Below are positions 56,037 through 64,000 of a DNA stretch of 64,000 nucleotides, piece by piece. The notes beneath the pieces are model-generated. The model was not told the origin of the DNA. It was given only the letters and a program-made list of their open reading frames with translations, and did not search any database. Within the stretch, counting starts at the first letter, position 1. Every line of letters begins with the position of its first letter. Location of the stretch: positions 880,189 to 944,188 of the forward strand of contig NZ_LT629731.1 in NCBI RefSeq assembly GCF_900104575.1, read 5' to 3'. This DNA comes from Bacillus tuaregi (lineage in GTDB: Bacteria > Bacillota > Bacilli > Bacillales > Cytobacillaceae). Position numbers and translations under genes: made by a program.

Positions 56037-56061
56037 CTTTATATATAAGGAGGAAATCAGA

Positions 56062-57267
56062 TTGTCAAAACGTCGCTTGTTTACTTCAGAGTCAGTTACT
56101 GAAGGCCATCCAGATAAGATTTGTGATCAAATTTCTGATGCCATTTTAGATGAAATTCTTACCCAGGATCCTAATGCACGTGTGGCTGCTGAAACATCAG
56201 TTACGACCGGCTTAGTATTAGTTTCAGGTGAAATTACTACATCAACATATGTAGATATTCCCAAAATTGTTCGGAATACCGTAAAGGAAATTGGCTATAC
56301 ACGAGCCAAGTATGGCTTTGACTCTGAAACATGTGCCGTATTAACGTCTATTGATGAGCAGTCTCCGGATATTGCAATGGGTGTTGACCAGGCCTTAGAA
56401 GCCCGTGAAGGAAACATGACGGATGAGCAAATTGAGGCTATAGGAGCTGGAGATCAGGGTCTTATGTTCGGATTTGCCTGCAATGAAACAAGTGAGCTGA
56501 TGCCATTACCGATTTCATTAGCCCATAAGCTTTCCCGCCGTTTAGCAGAGGTACGTAAGGATAATACCTTGGCATATCTTCGTCCTGATGGAAAAACGCA
56601 GGTTACAGTAGAATACGATGAAAATGATCAGCCTGTTCGAATTGATACGATAGTCATTTCGACTCAGCATGATCCAGAGATTGGTTTGGAACAAATTCAA
56701 CGAGATCTTAAGGAGTACGTCATTTCTCCAGTTGTGCCAAAAGAGTTAATTGATGATCAAACAAAGTATTTTATCAACCCAACCGGTCGTTTTGTTATCG
56801 GGGGACCACAGGGGGATGCCGGTTTAACAGGTCGAAAAATTATCGTTGATACATATGGCGGCTATGCTCGTCATGGCGGTGGTGCCTTCTCTGGTAAGGA
56901 TCCGACAAAGGTTGACCGCTCTGCAGCTTATGCTGCCCGTTATGTAGCGAAAAATATTGTTGCCGCTGGATTGGCAGATAAAGTAGAGGTTCAATTTGCC
57001 TATGCGATTGGTGTAGCCCGTCCTGTATCGATTTCAATCGACACATTTGGTACAGGTAAAGTAGATGAGGATGTACTCGTAGATGTAGTGAATAAAAACT
57101 TTGATTTACGTCCTGCAGGGATTATCAAAATGCTTGACCTTCGCCGCCCAATCTATAAACAAACGGCTGCCTACGGTCATTTCGGTCGTGTGGATGTGGA
57201 CCTTCCATGGGAGCGTACGGATAAAGCCGAGCTGATACGTGATCAAGCGTTAAACAGTGCTTTATAA
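56062..57267 (+). CDS. metK: S-adenosylmethionine synthetase
   Basis: 401 residues. It makes SAM from methionine and ATP. Signatures: [17 protein letters not shown] (about 16-32), the ATP motif [16 protein letters not shown] (about 131-146) and the P-loop-like [18 protein letters not shown]. The start is TTG at 56062 with AAGGAGG 8 nt upstream. It is controlled by the SAM riboswitch in its leader and ended by its own terminator. Confidence 0.98.
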   Translation: MSKRRLFTSESVTEGHPDKICDQISDAILDEILTQDPNARVAAETSVTTGLVLVSGEITTSTYVDIPKIVRNTVKEIGYTRAKYGFDSETCAVLTSIDEQSPDIAMGVDQALEAREGNMTDEQIEAIGAGDQGLMFGFACNETSELMPLPISLAHKLSRRLAEVRKDNTLAYLRPDGKTQVTVEYDENDQPVRIDTIVISTQHDPEIGLEQIQRDLKEYVISPVVPKELIDDQTKYFINPTGRFVIGGPQGDAGLTGRKIIVDTYGGYARHGGGAFSGKDPTKVDRSAAYAARYVAKNIVAAGLADKVEVQFAYAIGVARPVSISIDTFGTGKVDEDVLVDVVNKNFDLRPAGIIKMLDLRRPIYKQTAAYGHFGRVDVDLPWERTDKAELIRDQALNSAL

Positions 57268-57285
57268 TCTTATAATTCAAATGAG

Positions 57286-57325
57286 AAAACAGGAGTCGCA
57301 TTATCATAGTGCGGCTCCTGTTTCC
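57286..57325 (+). terminator. Terminator of metK
   Basis: AAACAGGAGTCGCA pairs with TGCGGCTCCTGTTT (one G-T pair), then T residues. Confidence 0.9.
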
Positions 57326-57566
57326 GTTTAAAAGAACTGCAGCAGATTCAAGTAATCAATATGAATAGGAAAAAAATTGTACAATGTTTTAGAATAAATA
57401 GAAAAAGTATAAACTGCTTATAATAGCATGATTTTCCCATTGTTTTTTTTTTCACTTCATGACATTATAAAAAAATTAGTGGTAGTATAAGAGAGTATGT
57501 TTTTTTGAGTAATTTAAGAACCTTTATGTGAGGGGCTTTTAAATAAAGAATGGAGTGACGTACATA

Positions 57567-59468
57567 ATGTGTGGTTTTATTGGTTGTGTACATGAAAAGG
57601 CACAGAATTTTAATGAAACTGAAAAACAATTATTCCAACAGATGAATAATCTGATAACCCACCGCGGACCTGATGATGATGGATATTATATGGATAACCA
57701 TATCCAATTTGGCTTCCGTCGATTAAGTATTATTGATATTGAAAGCGGCCACCAGCCCTTAACATATGAAAACGAGCGCTATTGGATCATTTTTAATGGC
57801 GAGGTTTATAACTATGTTGAATTACGTGAAGAGCTTATCAAAGAAGGGCTTTCATTTGAAACAAGCTCTGATACAGAGGTTATCATTGCTCTCTATAGTC
57901 ATGTAAAGGAAAAAGCCATTGAACGTTTACGCGGGATGTTTGCTTTTGTGATTTGGGATAAAGAGGAACAAACTCTTTATGGCGGAAGAGATCCCTTTGG
58001 AATCAAACCATTCTTTTATTATGAAGATGATGAAAGAACGTTTTTCGCCTCTGAGAAAAAGAGCATTTTGCTAGCCATGAAAAATGATGTATTAAACTAT
58101 GAATCCTTACAGCATTACTTAACCTATCAATTCGTACCAGAGCCAGAGACACTGTCACAAGGCATTCACAAGCTTGAACCGGGCCACTATTTTACTAAGA
58201 AAATCGGTTCGCCAATGGAAATTAAACGCTACTGGAAAGCGAATTTCCAGCCTGTTCAAAAATCAGAAAGTGATTTTATTAAGGAAATTAAAGATGTACT
58301 ATTTGATTCTGTCAAAATTCATATGAGAAGTGATGTACCGGTTGGTTCGTTCCTATCTGGCGGAATTGACTCCTCTATTATTGCTTCCATTGCGAAAGAG
58401 TTTCATCCGGCGATTAAAACCTTTTCGGTGGGATTTGATCATAACGGCTTCAGTGAAATTGATGTAGCAAAAGAAACAGCTGATAAGCTGGGGTTAGAAA
58501 ATATCAGCTACGTGATTTCTCCTGAGGAATATATGAACGAAGTGCCAAAAATTATGTGGCATATGGATGATCCGCTCGCAGACCCTGCCTGTGTACCGCT
58601 TTATTTCGTTGCTCGTGAAGCGAGAAAGCATGTAACGGTTGTTTTATCAGGTGAGGGAGCTGATGAGCTGTTTGGCGGCTACAATATATACCGAGAGCCG
58701 GAATCGCTTAAAATGTTCAATAAGATGCCCCAATTTGGCAAGGTATTCCTAAGTTGGATTGCCAGACTAATGCCAGAGGGAATGAAGGGAAAAAGCTTTA
58801 TTGAACGTGGTGTGACACCGATGGAGGATCGCTATATCGGGAATGCGAAAATGTTCACAGAGGCAGAAAAACAGCAGCTACTGAACGTTTTCAATTCTAA
58901 TCTGCATTATACAGATATTACGAAGCCGCTATATCGTGAAAGCCGTGGCTATGACCCGGTCGATCAGATGCAATATATTGATATCCATACTTGGATGCGC
59001 GGTGATATTCTTCTTAAAGCAGATCGTGTGACAATGGCACACTCACTGGAGCTCCGCGTCCCATTTTTAGATAAAGAAGTGTTCCGTGTAGCCTCACAAA
59101 TTCCAACAAGCCTAAAAACTGCGGATGGTACAACGAAATATGTTCTACGTAAGGCGGCTGAGGGCATCGTTCCAGATCATGTCCTAAATCGGAAAAAACT
59201 AGGCTTCCCCGTGCCCATCCGTCACTGGTTAAAGAATGAAATGAATGACTGGGCAAAAAAAATAATCCGTGAAAGTGACACGGATCATTTGCTAAATAAA
59301 ACGTATATTTTGAATCTGCTTGAAGACCACTGTCAGGGAAAAGCCGACAATAGCCGGAAAATCTGGACGGTATTAATGTTTATGGTTTGGCATCAGATCT
59401 ATGTGGAGAAGAAATATGATTTTGATCAAGAGGCCGTAAAACCAATGAGTCAGGCCGTTAGAGGCTAA
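57567..59468 (+). CDS. asnB: Asparagine synthetase (glutamine-hydrolysing)
   Basis: 633 residues. It makes asparagine from aspartate, glutamine and ATP. The class II glutaminase nucleophile is Cys2, which fixes the start at 57567 (MCGFIGCVH), with GGAGTGA upstream; an in-frame codon 12 bp earlier would block processing. The glutaminase domain (about 1-210, LTHRGPDDDGYY) is followed by the synthetase domain with the PP-loop SFLSGGIDSSIIA (about 262). It matches B. subtilis AsnB, next to metK. No T-box leader was recognised in the upstream 300 bp. Confidence 0.97.
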   Translation: MCGFIGCVHEKAQNFNETEKQLFQQMNNLITHRGPDDDGYYMDNHIQFGFRRLSIIDIESGHQPLTYENERYWIIFNGEVYNYVELREELIKEGLSFETSSDTEVIIALYSHVKEKAIERLRGMFAFVIWDKEEQTLYGGRDPFGIKPFFYYEDDERTFFASEKKSILLAMKNDVLNYESLQHYLTYQFVPEPETLSQGIHKLEPGHYFTKKIGSPMEIKRYWKANFQPVQKSESDFIKEIKDVLFDSVKIHMRSDVPVGSFLSGGIDSSIIASIAKEFHPAIKTFSVGFDHNGFSEIDVAKETADKLGLENISYVISPEEYMNEVPKIMWHMDDPLADPACVPLYFVAREARKHVTVVLSGEGADELFGGYNIYREPESLKMFNKMPQFGKVFLSWIARLMPEGMKGKSFIERGVTPMEDRYIGNAKMFTEAEKQQLLNVFNSNLHYTDITKPLYRESRGYDPVDQMQYIDIHTWMRGDILLKADRVTMAHSLELRVPFLDKEVFRVASQIPTSLKTADGTTKYVLRKAAEGIVPDHVLNRKKLGFPVPIRHWLKNEMNDWAKKIIRESDTDHLLNKTYILNLLEDHCQGKADNSRKIWTVLMFMVWHQIYVEKKYDFDQEAVKPMSQAVRG

Positions 59469-60346
59469 TAAAGATACGTAATGGCCTGTTTACCCATTTG
59501 CACCCAGGAATCCTCGAATTCCGTTATGGGTGCTTTTTTGTTTTTTTCACCTGTTAAAGGGTCATTAAAGTAGACATACTGCTTATCGTAGCCAGTAACT
59601 AGCACGGAATGCTCTTTATAGGTGATTTTGACAGGACCGCTTGGTGTCTGCCAGGTTTGAAAGCGGCTGTCTGGAAGCCTGCTGTAGGCTGTATTAATGA
59701 TGACCCATACAGGACGGTTGTCAGAAAGGTGAACCTTCACCTCATGAAAGTCAGCTCCGGTAAAATCAACGATCTGCCCCGGCAAGTACTGTTCGGCTAG
59801 GTTATTTATTGGTTTATGGTAAACTCCTAGTCCAGGATTATGGTAAGAGTACATATCTCCGACAAATCCGTCATTGGGGTGACCGAAATAAATAACCCCG
59901 TTTTCCTTGCGATAGGTAGAAGGCTCCTTTTTAATCTGTTCAGCAAGTGTCATTTTATCGACTTGGACACCTGCATGCTGAAGGAGCATTGCCAGACTTG
60001 TTACTTCACAGCCGCGTGGGAGCTCTGGCATTTGTTTAATAATCGGTGCATCCACAAGGGCACTGTCTTTTACCGTTATATTGGAGTGGTCAAAGGTTTC
60101 CTGGATAAAAGTATTGGTTTTGGCAATGGGTGATTGAAACCAGGTCTTGATCTGCTCTATGGCATTAACCGAATTCCTCTGTCCTATTGAATCCAATGTA
60201 AATCCACCTACTAATACAATCAAAACCACACTAAATGTAATAAATGATGTAAACAAGGTCTTTCGCTCGATTAATTTTGCGATTAGCGTAATGAGCAAGA
60301 TAAATAACACAGCAATGAAAAGATATAATATTATCATAAGTACCAC
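59465..60346 (-). CDS. Membrane-anchored C39-like papain-fold peptidase (YvpB type)
   Basis: 293 residues. Two N-terminal hydrophobic segments (about 5-25 and 32-52) anchor it. The C-terminal about 180 residues are a Peptidase_C39_2 domain: the catalytic Cys is in LPRGCEVTSLAMLLQHAG, the His in YKEHSVLVTGYD, and the Asp in YFNDPLTG. The domain probably faces outside. Its substrate is unknown; no bacteriocin transporter is near, so a peptide-processing secretion system is unlikely. Its stop overlaps the convergent asnB end by 4 nt. Confidence 0.88.
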   Translation of the reverse strand: MVLMIILYLFIAVLFILLITLIAKLIERKTLFTSFITFSVVLIVLVGGFTLDSIGQRNSVNAIEQIKTWFQSPIAKTNTFIQETFDHSNITVKDSALVDAPIIKQMPELPRGCEVTSLAMLLQHAGVQVDKMTLAEQIKKEPSTYRKENGVIYFGHPNDGFVGDMYSYHNPGLGVYHKPINNLAEQYLPGQIVDFTGADFHEVKVHLSDNRPVWVIINTAYSRLPDSRFQTWQTPSGPVKITYKEHSVLVTGYDKQYVYFNDPLTGEKNKKAPITEFEDSWVQMGKQAITYLY

Positions 60347-60436
60347 CTGATGTAATTTTTGGTTGATAATACTAGTATAGTTTAATTTCGGTATCTATTT
60401 ACACGGTTAATATTGGAAATGAAGTTCATACTATGA

Positions 60437-60961
60437 TTAATCATTTCGTTTATTTTGTAATGATTTATAATAGATGCCTTTTTCAACATATTCTCTACGT
60501 ATTCGTTCCATATCCTTTTTATCTTCATCATTTAATTCACGAATAACCTTTGCTGGTCTTCCAAAGGCAAGTGTATTCGGCGGAATTTTTTTTCCTTGTG
60601 GAACTAGGCTGCCAGCTCCAATAAATGCACCTTCACCAATCTCGGCTTGATCAAGGACGATGGAGCCCATACCGATTAATGCGTTTTCTCTTATAACACA
60701 GCTGTGAAGAATCACTTGATGTCCAACGGTTACACCATCTTCAAGGATGAGTGGATTGTTAGGACTTTGATGCAAAACAGAATTATCCTGGACGCTGACC
60801 CTTTTACCAATTATCGTCGGCGCTACGTCTCCACGGATAGAGGTGTTAAACCAGATGTTTGATTCGTCACCAATTTCTACATCGCCAGATATAGTAACGT
60901 AATCGGCGATGAAAGCAGAAGCAGAAATTTTGGGGCTTTTACCTTTGTAGGGATAGATCAT
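60437..60961 (-). CDS. ytoA: Gamma carbonic anhydrase family protein (YtoA)
   Basis: 174 residues of left-handed beta-helix hexapeptide repeats (IWFNTSIRGDV, VSVQDNSVLHQS, VTVGHQVILHS, ALIGMGSIVLD). The metal-ligand His residues of gamma carbonic anhydrases occur in VLHQS, VGHQ and ILHSC. Activity in Bacillus homologues is uncertain. The start at 60961 follows AAGGAG; an earlier codon at 60988 has no site. It lies divergent to ytpA. Confidence 0.92.
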   Translation of the reverse strand: MIYPYKGKSPKISASAFIADYVTISGDVEIGDESNIWFNTSIRGDVAPTIIGKRVSVQDNSVLHQSPNNPLILEDGVTVGHQVILHSCVIRENALIGMGSIVLDQAEIGEGAFIGAGSLVPQGKKIPPNTLAFGRPAKVIRELNDEDKKDMERIRREYVEKGIYYKSLQNKRND

Positions 60962-61236
60962 TGTTTTATACTCTCCTTTTTCAATCAATATACAATTTGA
61001 CTTAGCGATATCTACTCTTAATATGTTAGAAAATTATGCTGGTCGTAGCTTAACCAAGTCATATCTGTTCTACTAATTGTATCTAATAAGTGATGAGATT
61101 TGTCAAAGGATTTGTATTTGGTCATAATAGTATTATTAATGTCTGGATTTCGTGGACCAGATAAAAAGGACATGCAAAAGAATTAGAATGATAGTAATGA
61201 GTCGATTCACTTTTTGATTTTCAGGAGGAAGGTACA

Positions 61237-62040
61237 ATGTGGAAATGGGAAGCGGAAGGAGAAGCAAAAGCGGTAGTGGTAATCGTTCATGGGGCGATGG
61301 AGCATCACCGCCGCTATGGCTGGTTAATTGAAATGTGGCGTCTGTCAGGCTTTCATGTTGTCATGGGTGATCTCCCTGGACAGGGCATGACAACACGAGC
61401 AGGAAGAGGTCATATCGATGCCTTTGATGAATATCTTTTCGAGGTGAAGGATTGGGTACAGGCTGCCTATCAATTCAATTTGCCGGTTTTTCTCATCGGT
61501 CATAGTTTAGGTGGGCTGATTGCAGTCCGTTTATTGCAGGAAGAGCAATTGAATTTGGCAGGTGTTATTTTATCCTCTCCGTGCCTGGGATTAGTCAAAC
61601 CGCCATCAAAGCTATTGAATTTATTTTCATACGTATTAAACATTATTGCTCCACAATTAAGGTTAGAATCAGGCTTGACGGTTGAGATGGCGACTCGTAA
61701 CGAAGAAGTAAGGGAAGCAGATTTGAATGATACGCTTTATATCACAAAGGTGTCAATCAGGTGGTATCGTGAATTAATTGAAGGGATTAAAGAAGCCTTT
61801 GAGGAGATTAATCAAACTCAGGATGTTCCGCTCTTCCTTATGCAGGGCGGTGATGACAAAATTGTCAATAAACACACAGTTAGAAACTGGTTTAACCTAG
61901 TGCCTTTGTCAGAAAAAAGATATAAAGAATGGCCGAATTGCTATCATGAAATTTTTAATGAACCAGAGCGTGAGGAAGTATTTGAATATGCGAAGGATTT
62001 CTTTAACAGCCAGCTAAAATCAATCGGCTATAATGTATAA
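61237..62040 (+). CDS. ytpA: Alpha/beta hydrolase, phospholipase-type YtpA
   Basis: 267 residues of the monoglyceride-lipase/lysophospholipase family. The nucleophile elbow is LIGHSLGGLIAV (Ser about 90), the Asp is in MQGGDDKIVN and the His in CYHEIFNE. In B. subtilis ytpA is needed to make the lysophospholipid antibiotic bacilysocin, presumably by deacylating phosphatidylglycerol. GGAGGAAGG precedes the ATG. Its end is 14 bp before the ytpB start. Confidence 0.94.
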   Translation: MWKWEAEGEAKAVVVIVHGAMEHHRRYGWLIEMWRLSGFHVVMGDLPGQGMTTRAGRGHIDAFDEYLFEVKDWVQAAYQFNLPVFLIGHSLGGLIAVRLLQEEQLNLAGVILSSPCLGLVKPPSKLLNLFSYVLNIIAPQLRLESGLTVEMATRNEEVREADLNDTLYITKVSIRWYRELIEGIKEAFEEINQTQDVPLFLMQGGDDKIVNKHTVRNWFNLVPLSEKRYKEWPNCYHEIFNEPEREEVFEYAKDFFNSQLKSIGYNV

Positions 62041-62053
62041 GCGAGGGATTGTT

Positions 62054-63160
62054 ATGTCAGTACCAAGTATGCCGTTTAGTTTAATGTCCCAATCCTATTG
62101 GAAGATTTTCCCTAGTGTTAATAAGGAGCTCTCTTATTGGAAGGAGCGAGCACTGAATATTCCCAATCAAGAACTGCGAAAGCAAGCATTGGCAAGCATT
62201 AAAGATAAGACCTTTCATTGCGAGGGAGGTGCCATCATGGCCCTCATGGCTAAGGAACAATATGCTGAAGTCATTCGCTTTATCGTTGCCTATCAGACGA
62301 TTAGTGATTATTTAGATAATCTTTGTGATCGAAGTACGTCACTCGATCCAGCGGATTTTAGTGCATTACATGAAGCGATGCGAGATGCCCTGACATTGAA
62401 GCAAACGGAAGGCCGTTATTACCGATTCCGCACGGAACAGGATGATGGAAACTACCTATCAGACCTTGTTGCAACCTGCAGGCAGGTGCTGTCAAACTGT
62501 AACCATTATGAAAAGATAAAAGACTATTTATTAGAGCTTTGCGGTTATTATTGTGATTTACAGGTTCATAAGCATGTGATACCGGATGAAAGGGTGCCTC
62601 GATTAAAAAGGTGGTTTCTTGAAAATAAAGAGTCGATTCCGAAAATGGAGTGGTATGAGTTTTCTGCTTGTTCTGGGTCAACCTTAGGTGTCTTTTGTCT
62701 GGTAGCTTACGCTTATAGCGATGATTTCCAAGGTCAGTATGCGGATGATATTCGCAAGGGTTATTTTCCATATATTCAAGGCCTACATATCCTATTGGAT
62801 TATCTAATAGACCAGGAAGAGGATAAAATAGAGGGAGATTTAAACTTTTGCTTTTATTATGAAACAGAAGAGCAGCTCTTTACGCGCTTAAAGCATTTTA
62901 TAAAGGAAGCGGACCGTCATACTAATAGTCTCCCACATAGAAGGTTTCATCGTTTAATAAACCGAGGACTCTTAGGACTTTATTTATCTGATGAAAAGGT
63001 AAGAAAGCAGCGGGATGTCCGCAAACTCTCAAAAGGGATTTTAAAGACAGGCGGGGGTGTTAGCCTTTTCTTTTTTGTAAATGCGATGATTTACAGGACG
63101 ATACAGAAACACAGCCGGGATTTGAAGCATGAAAAGCGAAGACTAGAGCGTTTTGTATAG
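62054..63160 (+). CDS. ytpB: Tetraprenyl-beta-curcumene synthase YtpB
   Basis: 368 residues of the DUF2600 family of large terpene synthases, which cyclise tetraprenyl diphosphate to the C35 sesquarterpene tetraprenyl-beta-curcumene. The Asp-rich Mg2+ motif is SDYLDNLCDRS (about 85-95), with a second acidic cluster YLIDQEEDKIEGD (about 252-264). The start at 62054 follows GAGGG; an upstream in-frame codon at 62033 overlaps ytpA. Co-transcription with ytpA is as in B. subtilis, whose sesquarterpenes are linked to spores. Confidence 0.92.
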   Translation: MSVPSMPFSLMSQSYWKIFPSVNKELSYWKERALNIPNQELRKQALASIKDKTFHCEGGAIMALMAKEQYAEVIRFIVAYQTISDYLDNLCDRSTSLDPADFSALHEAMRDALTLKQTEGRYYRFRTEQDDGNYLSDLVATCRQVLSNCNHYEKIKDYLLELCGYYCDLQVHKHVIPDERVPRLKRWFLENKESIPKMEWYEFSACSGSTLGVFCLVAYAYSDDFQGQYADDIRKGYFPYIQGLHILLDYLIDQEEDKIEGDLNFCFYYETEEQLFTRLKHFIKEADRHTNSLPHRRFHRLINRGLLGLYLSDEKVRKQRDVRKLSKGILKTGGGVSLFFFVNAMIYRTIQKHSRDLKHEKRRLERFV

Positions 63161-63173
63161 GTTCATTTAGTGT

Positions 63174-64000
<827 letters not shown>

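Noticed and set aside
57326-57566. T-box leader upstream of asnB
   Set aside because: No T-box core (AGGGTGGNACCGCG) or specifier-loop structure was found.

Overview
The window is a chromosomal segment of a low-GC, Gram-positive, spore-former-type Bacillaceae bacterium. The evidence is AGGAGG-type ribosome binding sites, many TTG/GTG starts, an S-box riboswitch on metK, Zur boxes, a menaquinone operon, a glgBCDAP operon, a 21-tRNA cluster in the order of Bacillus subtilis trnB, and a right-hand part that follows the B. subtilis ytiB-ytjA-ytzI-dps-ytkD-ytl-ytmAB-pckA-metK-asnB-ytoA-ytpAB-ytqBA neighbourhood. It is not B. subtilis itself: the left 18 kb carries formate and polyamine genes foreign to that species. 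I assign no species.

Left third (1-18.3 kb): a carboxynorspermidine/carboxyspermidine route pair (nspC and its dehydrogenase) is followed by a formate/one-carbon region. The formate dehydrogenase alpha subunit is one 688-residue selenoprotein: an in-frame TGA at the active-site Sec position is followed at the right distance by a stem-loop with a GGUCU apex, as in E. coli fdhF. To its right come fhs (formate-THF ligase), a FolD paralogue lacking the cyclohydrolase Lys and Gln, fchA (a separate cyclohydrolase) and a FocA-type formate channel. Together they could take up formate, oxidise it, or activate it to methylene-THF. Five copies of a 190-228 bp structured repeat, all in the same orientation, lie between these genes; no copy was seen right of 18.2 kb and no transposase is present.

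Middle: an isolated 5S rRNA gene with its own promoter heads 21 tRNA genes (18.3-20.7 kb); no 16S or 23S gene adjoins it. Then glycogen synthesis and breakdown (glgB-C-D-A-P), menA facing the menaquinone operon menF-D-H-B-E (no menC follows), and a YkoGHIJ-like two-component system with two PepSY proteins.

Right half (40-64 kb): an orphan Zur-regulated zinc-binding lipoprotein, a beta carbonic anhydrase, yidD, cardiolipin synthase, Dps, small conserved proteins, the Nudix enzyme ytkD, a ytlA-C-D-type ABC transporter, an Asn-rich CAP-domain lipoprotein with an internal duplication, an RpiR-type regulator, methionine aminopeptidase, ytmA/ytmB, pckA facing a SAM riboswitch with an unusually long P3 arm upstream of metK, asnB, a C39-like membrane peptidase, ytoA, ytpA/ytpB (sesquarterpene and lipid functions), ytqB and the truncated ytqA at the window edge.
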